Part shown: positions 36,212-48,051 of the stretch, in pieces | Numbering within the stretch: the first letter of the stretch is position 1 | Layout: each line of letters opens with the position of its first letter | NCBI GenBank assembly: GCA_011319805.1 | Contig: SJRY01000270.1 | Location: forward strand, 62,001 to 126,000 | From: Macrocybe gigantea | Taxonomy: Eukaryota > Basidiomycota > Agaricomycetes > Agaricales > Callistosporiaceae | Direction: 5' to 3' | DNA: 64,000 nt | Notes under the pieces: generated by a model | What the model was told of the DNA's origin: nothing | The model's input: the letters and a program-made list of their open reading frames with translations, nothing else | The model's database searches: none | Program-made: the position numbers and the translations under genes

Positions 36212-36409
36212 TACGTGCGCTGAAGTTGCGCTTCAGAATATCTGGCTGACATCACGGGCGTCTAATGACATCAATAGCGGGAGTCTAATAAATATGTGTA
36301 TTGACGGCCAGATGTGTCCTCTGAGACTTTCTACTGCCGCTGTAATGCTAATCGTCCATGGGTTCTTGTTTCACCTTTGGAAGGCCTGTGAAGAGGAATC
36401 AATGACGTT

Positions 36410-38224
36410 CTATGACCATAGGGGATGATACTTGCCCGCCGACATCTTCCTGGCCGGGGCGGCACTGTTATTTCGTGATTTCATGCCATACTTCTCCATG
36501 TCCACGTAGCCCGGCGGAAGCTGCGTCATTGCAGCTAACAATTCGGCAGAAGGCTGGTACAGTTCTTTGGGTTCTTTATCTGGGAGGTTGTCTTGCAAGG
36601 ACGGGTCAGCCGACGTTATGCTGAGTTGAGGCGGTTCACGACAAGGTGGACACTTACCCGTCTTCGAGGAGCTTTGGCTGGTGATGCTAGGCTTCATATC
36701 CTGGGGTACAATGTCATCAAGAAACCCTGGTGGTAGCTGGGAAAATGCTGATAACAGCTCTGCGGACGGCCGATAGCCATTATCTGTGCTCAGTAGTTGT
36801 CAGCACTGTGAAGGATGTTAGCAGGTATACTGCAGGATACCCTCTGGATCGCGTTTAACTGGTGCTAAAGGCGAACGTTTAGAACAAGAGGAAACATGAT
36901 AACTTGTGACCTTCACCTCGAGTGCTTTGATCGGGTGTCGTTTCTTGTTCTTCACGTTTCACAGATACTTCAGGTGCTAAATGGTAAAAAATGTGAATAT
37001 GATCTGACACAACCATTGCTGTTTCGCTGACCTTCAGACAGAGTAACAGAGCGTTCACGTTGCGAGGCGAGCTTGGTGGCAATTTCATCTGGACGTGGGG
37101 AAGCTTAGGATGCGCAGGACTGACGGGTGGGCGTGTGTACCTTCTTTATACGGATCTTGTTTTATAACGTGCCGTCGACGTGGATCAAGCGTGCGCTGCT
37201 CAGGCTTGGGTGCGGGAGGTAGTTGGCTCAGAGGGCTGGGCAGGTAACTTGGTCGGACGTATGGTGCGAAATGAGACTACCAGTCATGGTTAGATCCACG
37301 TTCTGGAAGCGAGCAAATCGTACTGTACTGTACATACCGTATCTGGTTGAGGTGAGCTGGACGGGGCGGCCTCTGAAGGTTGTCGTGGGACAGACGTGAT
37401 GTTATCGTTCAGTAAAGCCGCGGGCGCAACTTTCTGGGAGGACGGTGATGCCGGAGCCATTGGCAGTGCCGAGGCAGTGTTCATCTTCGCAGCAGTCGAC
37501 CTTGGTGCCATTCGGGCCTCGATGTCCCCAGGCTGTTGTTGCAGCTCTTTCGGCAACGGTTTAGCGTACCCGACATCTCGCGGGGGCGGGGGAGCCGGGG
37601 AAGGCAGAGGATACGGACGCTTGATTGGAAAGCCGTCGGGAATCTTGTCGTACGTCGGAACGTCCGGAACCCAATCTGGCACACGGTCATCGTCATATGT
37701 AGAAGCACGAAAAAGCGAGCATGCCGCGCAGACAGGGACGCACTGCGCCTTGAGGGGTCATCGTGGAACTCGTAATTGTATTCGTAGATGTAGGAAGCGA
37801 GATGGCGGTTCGCTCTTTCGTTGTACGGCGGCTTGAGGAAATCGGCGTGGTAATGGGCACCGAGCAGTGTCTGAACATCAATCTCTCTCGGGAGCTGAAC
37901 GATAACGTTTTTATGCTGATGGGGCATCCCTCTGGCTGTTAGACCCGATTCGTTTCGCTAGGCATACGTCGTCGAACCCACCGTGCCCTGGGTATAGATT
38001 ACCTCCACACGTGTCCTGGGGAAGTCGTCTTGCAGCATTACTTCGAACCATGCACCGATCTGGTTGAGCGTCGCCGCTTTATTGTTACCTGATGATCCCC
38101 ATGGGTTCACAACTACGACGAACTTCTCCGGCGGAGGCTCGTATCGCTGTCGCAGCTCCCTTCAGTGGATGTGGAGGTAAGTCGGCCCGAAATGCAGGCG
38201 TACCTTCACTTTTTTCTTCGCCAT
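36410..38224 (-). CDS. Unknown protein with two PSAELL...QLPPG repeats
   Basis: ATG 38224 (MAKKKVKLRQRYEPPPEKFV). Exon 2 continues VVVVNPWGSSGNNKAATLNQ and IGAWFEVMLQDDFPRTRVE; next comes KNVIVQLPREIDVQTLLGAH, YHADFLKPPYNERANRHL and YIYEYNYEF, then a Cys-rich CVPVCAACSLF, a Pro-rich region (PSPAPPPPRDVGYAKPLP) and several short exons. The C-terminus has two copies of a repeat: YRPSAELLSAFSQLPPGFLD (about 36725-36780) and YQPSAELLAAMTQLPPGYVD (about 36500-36560). One base is missing near 37746. The small C-terminal exons are phase-consistent. I recognise no family; the regularly spaced Pro/Leu motifs look like linear binding motifs. The start lies only 53 bp downstream of the fucosidase stop on the same strand. 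Confidence 0.6.
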
Positions 38225-38276
38225 CGACTAACTAAATATCAAGGTTGATAGAATGATATACTTACCAGTGCTGTTG

Positions 38277-41200
38277 TCAACAGGACCAGGGGAGCGTTAC
38301 ATTCATTTGTCGTTTGTCTCCGGACGGATTCAGAAGCCGTATTGTCATCTCCGGGTAGTAAAGGCACGCGTTTCTGTATAACGAGTTGGCCATTCTGCGG
38401 AGGATCAAAAGTGACAATGCAGAATGTTTTGGGTGTCGTGGTAAATCTGACTGGTAAGAATCCGAGGTCTTCGGATCGTTGGAACCAGTATTCCTGAAAA
38501 CCTATGTAAGAGGCATTATCTGACTGTCATAAGGATACCCACTGTATCATAGATGCAGCTTCCTGAGTATTTGAGCCAGGCTCCGGCGTCTAGGAGATTG
38601 TTCGCTTCAGGCGCGATGATCTGCCCATCTGCCGTCGGCCCGACGTCAAGGAGGCTGGATCGAATATCAACAATGAGGGAGAACGCACACGACGAAACTC
38701 TCACTAATTTCCGTTCTTCGAGACGATATCGACCAGTGTTTGGACAATTGTAGTGCCGTTCTTGTATTGGTCGGGCTGAGTGGCAGAGTTGAGGCCATAG
38801 CTAAATGGGTCCATTCCTTCGTTCGACTCCCATTTTCTGGTCTGAGTGGTGCCAAACTTTGCGTATTCGGGTGTGTCAAAATCAGGGACCGCACCACATC
38901 CTATATGACTTGAGCTCGAGCTCGGAAGCATCTTGAAATCGAAGTAAAGACTTACTGTCATTGATAGTGACTTGTCGGCCTGATTTGAAAGAGCTTGTAT
39001 AGTAGTGGGCCGCAAACTCGAGGGTTCTGTTAGGTCCGCCGATATCGCACCACTGAAGTAATCAGGATTTAGCTATCATTGGCTCATATCGAACAACAGC
39101 CAGATAACGACCTACCATGATGTCCGTCTCGTACTTGTCAGCCAGAGTAAGCATATGCGGAAATTGCAAGTCGTTGATATAGTCGTTGATCGGCAATCTT
39201 CCGGTATACGGTTCTAACTCAGAGCTATTGTAGGCGTTGTGAGCTAGTCCGCCTGGCCAAGCGCCAAACCCGTAGCGCGCCGAGTCCGGATTGAACCTAA
39301 AGGTATATAGTCTAACGGATGGACCGAAAGCATCTCGAAGCCACTGACCATTCCGGGAGAGAGTAGTACGTTCCTCTATGGAGGTTCGGCTTTTCTCTCC
39401 TAGCTGTGTCAAGCAGTTCTCCAACGAGGTCACGCTTTGGTCCTAGATAGACGCTGCTGCGGTGGGTGGTATTCCCAGTGTCGAATAGGGCGAAACCATC
39501 GTGATGTTTCTACCAGTTGGGCAAGTCAGAAACCAAGCAGGGTTTAAGAACGCATCACTGACCGTGACAATGACAAAGTATTTAGCACCAGCACCGTCAA
39601 AGAGGTCGATCCATTCGCTGGCATTGAATTTCGCTGCGGTGAAGTCAGGAATAAAATCATCATAGACAACATCCTGTGTAGACATCAACCCAGATTCGAG
39701 GTGCAGCATGTTTGTTTACCTTTCCATATGTTTCCAAGTGGTGGTTCCAAGTCGGGCTGTTCGGAGTGTGCATGTCCCAACTATAGATACTCTTGATTAC
39801 CCAATATTCAAAATTCATTCGTAGTACGAGATGACATACTCATACCACTCCGCATAGGTACCCAAGGGAGCCTTCAGACGCAGTCAGCATTGGGTAGATA
39901 CTACGATGTTGGTCAGATTTCCGATTCTTACCCACGCAGGTGTGCTGTAGACACCCCAGTGTATGCTAGACAGGCGTCAAATAAAGGGCCGAGGCTCCTG
40001 ATGGTCGACCACGTACAATATGCCATATTTAGCTCGGTTCCACTATCGTCATTCAGTCTGGATATCCACAAGAGATGGATAGTAGGAAGAGCGCTTACCC
40101 ATGTCGGCGTCTCGTGCGTGCTAAGGACATCTGCGTTTGCAGCCCAATTCTCGATCAGAGGGCTCGTCGCCCAGCCACTCGAACTTCCTATTACCCTGCC
40201 AGCGGCGTCTTTAACCTGAACAACGGCTTGCTTATTGGCCTGCGAGCCGACTACAAGCACGTCGACTCTGGCTTGATCGGCCGGAACGAGGCGGTAGACG
40301 GAACCAGGAGCGACCGTTTGAACGCCGCCGCCTTGAATGACTACATCATGCTGTGCCGACAGCGAGCTCTGCTGGGACAGGGTGAACGCGGGGAGCAGAT
40401 TGGCAAGGATGACTTCGACCGCCTGAGCAGGTTTCCCGTTGACGGTTTCCCATCGCGATGAGAACCTGGCGCGTCGAATGGAAAGCGCAGGTCCATCTCC
40501 AGCCCTATCTGACTGACGGACGGCGTGAACGAGATGGCGAATAGGTGCAATCTGTGGCTTGGATTCGTGGCAGGGAAAGTTATGGTCTTCAAAGCGCGTT
40601 CGGACAAGACAGACGTCGACCACTGATAGATAGAGGTGGAATTGAAGTTCTTCTGCGTTCCATTGAGCTCGAAATGATACGGACTAGGCGACAAATCAAC
40701 AGAGCCAATTTAACTAGAATTGGGAAAGCGAACGTTTGGATCGCGCCTTGGTTCAGATTGGGCCATCTCCACCAGTTTTTGGCGTAAACTATGCAGAGAT
40801 GAATGCATGTAACATGGCTGCTGCCTAATAACACTGACGTTGAACAGGCTGCGTCGAGCTATCTGTGAATGTCAGTACGAAATTGGCTATGAATTCCCCT
40901 AGCGGTGATTAATATTAGCAAAAGAAGCGTGAGATAGTTGAGAAGAAGTGCGTACCACCCGACGCATCTCCCGAGTATACGAAATGCAATTCATGGACGA
41001 AGGTGGGCTGGCTCAGAGACACAACCTGTCCTCCTGCGATAACATTGTCGTTTCCCTTTCCCCAAACGGCAGGGAGGTCGTACTAGCATCTCTGGTAAGC
41101 GTAAAGCGGACGCATACATCAATTTCGCCTCACCTTGATACCATCATACGTCCACTGTCCTTTGGGTAAAAATTGGCTGTCAAAGCTGGCACCGTGAGCA

Positions 41201-41340
41201 TCGAAGTCAGCGGAACCATTTGTCGAAGCTGCCTGGTTATTGTAGAGTGATCTCAGAGGCAGCACCACGGATGGGTACGCGATGAGAGCCGCCGAAGCGA
41301 ACCTCAGCGACAATAACCCCCCTAACACCTTCAAGAACAT
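38277..41340 (-). CDS. Secreted GH29 alpha-L-fucosidase
   Basis: Removes L-fucose from glycans outside the cell. ATG 41340; signal peptide MFLKVLGGLLSLRFASAALI. An N-terminal domain of several exons (YDLPAVWGKGND, YAKNWWRWPNLNQGAIQ, SPYHFELNGTQ, RARFSSRWETVNGKPAQAVE) precedes the GH29 barrel: AKYGIFIHWGVYSTPAW, DDFIPDFTAAKFNASEWIDL, TKHHDGFALFDTGNTTHRSS, YYSLPEW|FNPDSARYGFG, HMLTLADKYETDIM|WCDIGG (the Asp is the expected nucleophile), TINDRCGAVPDFDTPEY, KWESNEGMDPFSYG, NGNYLLDVGPTADG. Family-typical SLPEW and KHHDGF motifs are intact. The C-terminal tail (PGD...LNPSGDK...TLPWSC) is ambiguous in frame. Apparent base losses lie near 40491 and 40099. More than ten introns. Confidence 0.9.
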
Positions 41341-42021
41341 AACAGGGTCGAGCTAGCGACTCGCCTCATTATCATGGCTAGCTTATATAGAGGTCCAGAA
41401 TCTGAGCAGCATGATGACAGGTCGCTTCTGGTGTTCGACCGCTTTGAATAAATCTCGTAAACATTCAGATGACGAGACCAACGTTCTAGCTGGAAAGCAA
41501 TACTGATATTCGTTATGCCCAGCGGACCGCATCTCAAGCTGGAGAAGGCCATGTGACACTTCCGTGAGAAGAAATGAACGAAATTGCGAGTTTTGCACGC
41601 TTCCTTGAATCATGAATATTTTCAGACATGTTATTTTAGGTCTGGACGAAGGGATTTCAGGACCGTTGGCCAGAAGAGAAGTTCAAGCGCACATGTGTGT
41701 GTATCATGAAATGCTCCACGACAATCGTCCTAACTTTGAAGGCTTTGAAGCCACATGAACGAAGACCGAATGGATGGTTTGATCAGCCGAGCTGTCAGTG
41801 ATCTCCTACGTTCCGTTATTCCGTTCCAACGAAAGATTGGATACGATCAAAGACGGAGAATTCGAGAAAGCTAGCATCCGTGAACCGAAGACCGCGCGAA
41901 GACAATGAAATAAGTGTTCCATTCTGAGCTGGGTTTGGGTAATCCGAATTGAAAGTCCGATGCAGAAATAGGAAAGCCTTCCTAGGAACATGAAGAGGAT
42001 GCGGTGTTGAGATGGCTACGT
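41341..42021. other. Intergenic region, 680 bp
   Basis: Between the REX4 stop and the fucosidase start, so mainly REX4 terminator and fucosidase promoter, both on the minus strand. No gene or repeat recognised. Confidence 0.4.
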
Positions 42022-43427
42022 TTAGCCCTTCATGGGTAGCCTCATGGACCCTTTGGAATGCCCCGAAGCGAGGTCCTTCCACCAGTCCTTTGGTTGGCTT
42101 TCGGAGAGGATCGTACTTATAGCGTTTTTCTTTGAGCGTCTGCGAATGACGGTGGTCAGACCAGAGCTGACACCTTTTCTTCCACCCCCATGTGCATTAG
42201 CCGCCGCTTTGTCTTCGGGACCACTCATTTCACCATCGCCATCATCCGGTTCGGCATTGGCTCCGTTCTTTCGCTTTTCGGATTTGATAGGCAGTACAGG
42301 AGGCTTCACGTCTTTCTCCCACGTTTTGCGGTGTATACGAAATATTGCCATGGTCGCCCTTGCATCCGTTACCTATAGCTCAGTTCAATCCCTGATACCG
42401 TCGAGAAGGAATTAACGCGTGACTCACACTTGAGTGCTCTCCGCCCTGAATTGTGATGCCGAGTTCCTGCCGGACTAGATGACGAAGAGCCACGCGTTTG
42501 CTGCGGGTAACCTTGTGCTTTCCAGCATAGTACTGGGTGTCTCTGGTGAGTGGACGAGGGTGAGAGAGCAATAGCGCCTAACACATATCAGTAACTGACT
42601 ACCCCGAGCATAAAACTTGCATTTTACTTTAAGATCATTGTAGATCGCATGCCCTACAAGTATTCGATCTTTTATTAAATCCGCAACTTGCCTCTGCACC
42701 TCTTCAAAGGGTTTTGCTGTTGGACGCCTTAAGAAGATGACGAAGGAGAGAACGACAGTTGCTCACCCTTCGCCATGTCTGACTGCCGAATTCCACTGAA
42801 TTGCGTGCGATAGTCCACCACGCGTTCTCGTTGTTTCACAAATATATCCAGTAGCACGGCGCCGTGAAAATTGACGAGGCTGACACGTGCAAGCGAAGAC
42901 TCTGCACCCTCAATTCCTACGCCAACCATTTCACAGTCAATAGCGAGATATTTTCCGGGTCTGATATGCAAAATCGGGAGTAAAGTTCGTCTCAATATGA
43001 ACAAGTGCCCGCAACGCCGAAGCGTTACATTTCACTCACAATTTCTGGGGTTCCATATACCCCAATTCTCCAAATATCATTTTACGAAGATTAGCGACCG
43101 ATTCACCGTTCTTGAGGTCCGTTTCTGCATCAATCTCTGGCGTCTGTGATGTTGCTTTGGACTTGAAAACTTCGGTGCTGAGCGAACGGCTGGGCGAACA
43201 CGATGAAGGGCTTCTATGCTCAGTTTTACGTCTTTTGCTTGCACGATCCTCATCACTAGACATCTGATGCTTCGTTTTTCCGAGTTTCTGAAACGATTGC
43301 ACGCGTTTGAAAGATGCCTCTTGCAAGTCATATGAAACACCGACTGACCTTTCGCAGAGCCAGCCAATTTGCAGATGCAACAGCTACTGTAGATTTTTTG
43401 CGCTTTTCTGCTTCCATGCGGCCGAGT
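42022..43427 (-). CDS. REX4: RNA exonuclease 4 (REX4), DEDDh family
   Basis: 3'-5' exonuclease implicated in rRNA processing; nuclear/nucleolar. ATG 43427 ([20 protein letters not shown]), with the family NWLAL motif before intron 1 (43288-43348). Exo [16 protein letters not shown] holds the catalytic Asp and Glu; Exo [21 protein letters not shown]; Exo III is [16 protein letters not shown] with His-x4-Asp. The active site is complete. The C-terminal tail is basic and disordered, ending [11 protein letters not shown]. Five introns with consensus ends; no frame problem. Confidence 0.93.
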
Positions 43428-44330
43428 TTTCGAAGTAGGTAGAGATTGTCGTATAGAAACTTAAGCATAAGAGTCGCCTTCAAGTGAGAAGGTCGTTACG
43501 TAAGCGCTTTTTCTGACCGTCACGTACAACGTGGTCGCGCTCAAACGGACGCCGAACACACCTTGAACAGATCATTATGTCCCTCGATGTTCTTTGGTAT
43601 TGCTCAGTGACATACTAGGTTACCGGCTGGTCGCACCATCCTAAGAGGCTCGAGCCAATATTCGGCCTACATGACTGACAGCATTGCATCGACACATGAC
43701 GGTAACGCGCTCTGGACGGCGGTGTGCTCCGCGGGGGTTTCTGTCTACCAGGCACGTCGATAATTTTTGTGTGGTAATGTCAAGTCTTTAAGGTCATGCA
43801 GCAGCCGTAGCCTGCATTCTGATCACCCGAATCCAGACCTAATGTGATGCACGAACCCATATTGCCTCAGAGTGCCTTTGTGCCTAGGTTTCGAAACCTT
43901 GAGCATTTGGACTGAGTGTCTGGTCCTTGCTTAACCGCCAAGGTCTGTCGCTCAGGTCTCTCTCTACCCTTCTTATGTTCACCTGACGAGCATCAAAAGC
44001 GGCCTGATATTGCAGAAAATGTTATTCTCTTTTGCTCAGACTTTGAACGAATGAGCAAGCGTTTCAGTGCCACTGATCGCGCCTGCTACCTTCATGAGGC
44101 TTGGAGGGGTGCGGCTGTACCCAGCAGACTGTTTGTATATGGCGTGGTGATGCTACGTTGATGCTGCTTTTCAAACACGGCGCCGATCGTCAATCCTACT
44201 GTCGGCCTCATGCCGCATTCATGTTACCAATGAATGTGAAAACATCACCGCAACGTGTATGTGCTCCCGCATATATATGGGTCACACCCTTACTGCGCTT
44301 CCTTCGTACACTGTCTGCAGAACTCTCGGA
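43428..44330. promoter_or_regulatory. Spacer with TATA box upstream of P2
   Basis: About 900 bp without a gene. A clear TATATATGG lies at 44272-44280. It is 50-60 bp upstream of ATG 44331, which argues that the in-frame ATG at 44259 is not the start of P2. Confidence 0.45.
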
Positions 44331-47192
44331 ATGTCGCGCACCGCTTCCCCGTTTTCCGTTATAGGAGCATGGATGAGCTTCCGTACTCCATTGAAACCTC
44401 AGCTCACTAAAAACAAGAGCGGCCAGATGTCTGTTCTCAGCCTCTCCGGCAGTTCTTCTCAAGTCAAGAACGAACGAGCTGTGCCGACTCCAGAGAGCTC
44501 TACGATCTTCCAGTCCCTCGCCAACCATCCTAATCCCTCTTCATCCGCCCCTTTGGGCTCGGCTGCCGATCACACACCTCAGTCGTCCTCTACGAACTCC
44601 AAACCGTCCCCTTCTGCCTCATCCCACTCCGTTCACAAGGCGCAGGAGAACGAGTGGACAGAGATCACACAAAACGCTCCCGCGCCTAGTCCTGATGTAG
44701 CGTCTCTGCCAGGCCCCACGCCTTCTCGTCCTATGACTGGAGTCACGAGTCCTACCGCTCCGAAAGCTCCAGTACTCAGCCCATCTCCATCCTTTGCGTC
44801 CCTTAGTGACGGTGGCAGAGCCTCTGAAAAGAAGAAACTCAGAGGCACTCCATCGCGGCAGTTTGCTGTTGTTGCGGAATTGCAGGTCCAGGAAAAAGAA
44901 ATAGCACGACTAAGGGAGCAGCTATCCGAAACAGATGAAAAGTGGCGGTCTTTATCAGAACAGAATCGTCTCTTAGAAGAGGAGAAACGTCGTCAGGAAA
45001 ACGAGCTCAAGCTTTCTAGGGAGAATGCCCTCAAGCTTGAAGCCGCCAAAGCCGAGCTGGTCCGCGACCTGGACACGGCGAACGAGAAAATTGCCTTGTC
45101 CTTCGATGACGCTCAGCGAGTTCAAGGCAAGCACGCGGCCGAGATCAAACACCTGGAATCGGCATTGCGACACCTCGAGGACGAGAAGTCGGAGCTACTC
45201 CTGCGTCTCGACGCTGCCCAGGCCCAGCTGGCTTCATCGTCGAGAGATATCCTGTCGCTGGAAGGCGAAAACCGAAAGTGCACGGAAGAAATCGCCGAAC
45301 TCAAGAAGACACTTGCCGCCGTGGAAGAGGAAAGGAGCACGTTGTCATCCCGCTTTGAGAGCATTAGTATCCAGTTCGCGACTGCTCAAGAGGAGAAAGA
45401 GGCGCTCGCAGAGCAAGTGAAGACCATGGAAGATATGCGGAAGACGTTGGAGGCGCTGGAGGAAGAAAAAGCAGAGGCCGCACTGAGGATCAGCAGCATG
45501 GATATGCGCCTGACGTCGGTTTTGAAGGAGAACCAGACGCTCTTAGAGGATAGGCGACGGCAGACTAACGAGATGGAGGGCCTAGGCAAGACGTTGCGGG
45601 TCGTGAAGGGCGAGAAGGCGGAGCTCCTGACCCGGGTCGACAGCGCAGACGCTCGAATCCTTTCCCTTTCTAAACAAAATCGCGACCTCGACGCCAGCTA
45701 CCGCCACCAGCGATCTGAACAGCAGCAACTTGAGAAAAACGTCCAAGTGCTGGAGGAAGGCAAGGAAGAGCTTGCATGCCGTGTCGCGGAGATGGAGGGC
45801 CAGATAACGTCCACGACGGAGCGGAACCAGCAACTGGAGGAAATGAATCAACAACAAGCTGGCGAAATCTCGAAGATGAGGGATGCGATCCAGGCGGCCG
45901 AGGAGATTCAGAGATTCGCCTCGGAGCAGTTGAAGAAAGCAGAGAAGAAGAATCAGGAGAACGAAGAGGTCGTTCTGCGCATCAAAGACGAAGTAGAAGG
46001 GAAGGACAGGCGTTTGCAGGAGATCCAGGCACTGAGCGAGCAAGCCAACGCCCGTGCTGAGTCGTTGCAAGGGGAAGTCAACACGCTCATTCAACACAAC
46101 GGCGAACTCCAGCAGAAGCTCCAGCACCACTCCACCGCGCAGACTACCGAGACCGAGACAAGGACCAAGGAGATTCTTGCTCTGAAGGGTGAACTCCTTG
46201 AAAGCAAGCAGCAGGAGCGCGTTCTGCATCGCCAGCTTGAAGCCCTCGAACGACGAAATCGAATGCTCGACGACCAGTTTCATCGCCTCTCCTACGAGCT
46301 CCAGATGACCAGGGCCCTTCCTCGCCGTGCTAATAACATCCCTTCCAGTCTCGCCGAGTTTCCTGGCGGGGTTGTGGGCATGGTGGACACGTTGAACACG
46401 GAGATCTTCCAGACGTCGGCATTCATGACTGATACCCTAAAATTTTCGGCCAAGAGCACTAACAACAGGCCTCGCGAAATGCGTAACGCGATCGAGCGAT
46501 CTGCTCAGACGATTGGTCTACCTATGCTTTACGTCTTGAGATCGATTCTAGCTAAAGGTGAACCGGAGCTGGATCCCCTCCCAATTCAAATCGCTCTGCA
46601 GGCCTGTCTCGCATCCTGCTGTTCCAGAATCATCAAGTCCTGGTACCCTGGGCATTGGGAATATGCAGACTTCATTGCCACGATCTATACTAGACTCCAA
46701 GGCTCAGGTACGTGCGTTATTTCTCTGGACTAGCTCCATCTAATCATGGCATACCATAGTCGGCAGCAGATTGCCTCGAGATGGCGTACCCTTACCCAAG
46801 CTCAGCTAAAGTATCCCCCCGACAAGTCGGTCGAGAATCAGATGAAAGTCTTCCTTGCCGACAACCTCGCAGACGCTCTTACTGTCGCAGGCTGGGACGA
46901 AGCGGAGCCTAAGCGGCAGAAGATCATGGATGGGTTTGACGAAAAGATTACTACATTGGTCAAACTTTCCCTTCGCTTGAATTCTTCGCTAGGAGACGAC
47001 TGGGCGATCACCTTCGTCAACGCCGACGAACCTTTTGATGGCAGGAGAATGGACGATGCCTATCAAGATGGAAAGAGGGTTCCTCGCAAAGACGACGCTG
47101 TGGTGTGTACAACGGACCTAGGGCTGAACATAATATCCGATAACAACAGGATGGTGTTCAAACCCAAGGTTGTTTTCAAGTCCATGTTCTGA
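44331..47192 (+). CDS. Coiled-coil module (CCM) protein P2, longest member
   Basis: Exons 44331-46707 and 46760-47192. The N-terminus (MSRTASPFSVIGAWMSFRTP) is Ser/Pro-rich and disordered to about residue 170. About 480 residues of continuous heptad coiled coil follow (for example VQEKEIARLREQLSETDEKW, ARAESLQGEVNTLIQHNGEL). The C-terminal module begins FPGGVVGMVDTLNTEIFQTS, then LPIQIALQACLASCCSRIIK, SWYPGHWEYADF, intron, QQIASRWRTLTQAQ, ADALTVAGWDEAE, LVKLSLRLNSSLGDDWAIT, VVCTTDLGLN and the end FKPKVVFKSMF. The 3' splice frame needs either donor 46712 or one missing base. Closest in sequence to P6 (same PGGVVGMV and YPGHWEY). Structure suggests a dimeric rod with a globular tail; function unknown. 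Confidence 0.85.
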
Positions 47193-47578
47193 CTGAATTC
47201 CATAGTAGCGAATGTGACGAATCTGTATACATGCCTGTTTATTCCCCCATTTTTCTAATACTATACTTCAATGTTGCCTATAAAATTTGTCCCATTGATA
47301 GCGGTGACCCAGAAATCGAACATATCAGGTCAAACATGTGCGTGAAACTTCGAATCTCAGCGTCCTTCGTGCTCTCAACACTTATCGCTGAAAACTCGCA
47401 ATGGTCACATCATGACTCACATAGGCAGTTTGTGACGATCGTAGACTATCTGGGCAGAGCACCTGAGAGGAATTTCAGACATGTTCATTAAAACGCAGTG
47501 CGTCGGATACTTTTTTCACCCACTGGCACACCAAATACTTAATCGTTCGGAAGGTCGCCACTATCAGTCACAGCTTAC

Positions 47579-47897
47579 CTCGTCGTACCAACACAAGTGG
47601 GTAGTCAGCTCCGTCAGGACAAAATGCAGCATGATTTCGTGACTGACGCAATAGTACGTCGTGCCATCGCTTTGGGCCGTATGTTGTGCGACGCGTTTCA
47701 GAGATGATGCATCATTGACGGCGGTACAGAGCGCCGTGAACATCTCTAACCATTCTCATTAGTCTGGTTCGTAATATACGAATCTATAGGAATGATGACC
47801 AGTATGATATTCCACTGAAAGTAGTGCCAATATCGAATGCAAAGACCAGCTTTCGACGACTACCGGAATATTCTGAGCGTTCTCGTAACAACGACAT
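47579..47897 (-). pseudogene. Internally deleted Hsp70-like remnant D
   Basis: Two pieces of an HSPA12-like gene remain. Exon 1 (47800-47897, ATG 47897) gives SRRKLVFAFDIGTTFSGISY, a perfect phosphate-1 loop. Directly downstream is the penultimate exon (47579-47745) reading EMFTALCTAVNDASSL ... SHEIMLHFVLTELTTHLCW, which aligns with the B exon EVILSFGLTELKAQVCW. Everything between (phosphate 2, adenosine motif, eight or more exons) is gone. The two pieces cannot be spliced in frame, so no ATPase is made. It lies head to head with P3, 154 bp apart. Confidence 0.8.
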
Positions 47898-48051
47898 GCC
47901 GGAGGGAGCCAACGCACATCCGCGCTCCTTCCGTCTAAAAGTGTATTTTTCAACCATCACAATACATGTGTAGGGCACGTTGTATTGGCGCAGCACATCC
48001 ATGTGACTGGACTTTAAAAAGGAGAGAAGAAAGGCGCGCCTTGGCCACACA

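Noticed and set aside
45776..46060. Alternative frames and antisense frames through the P2 coiled coil
   Set aside because: Shadows of a highly charged, codon-biased coding region.
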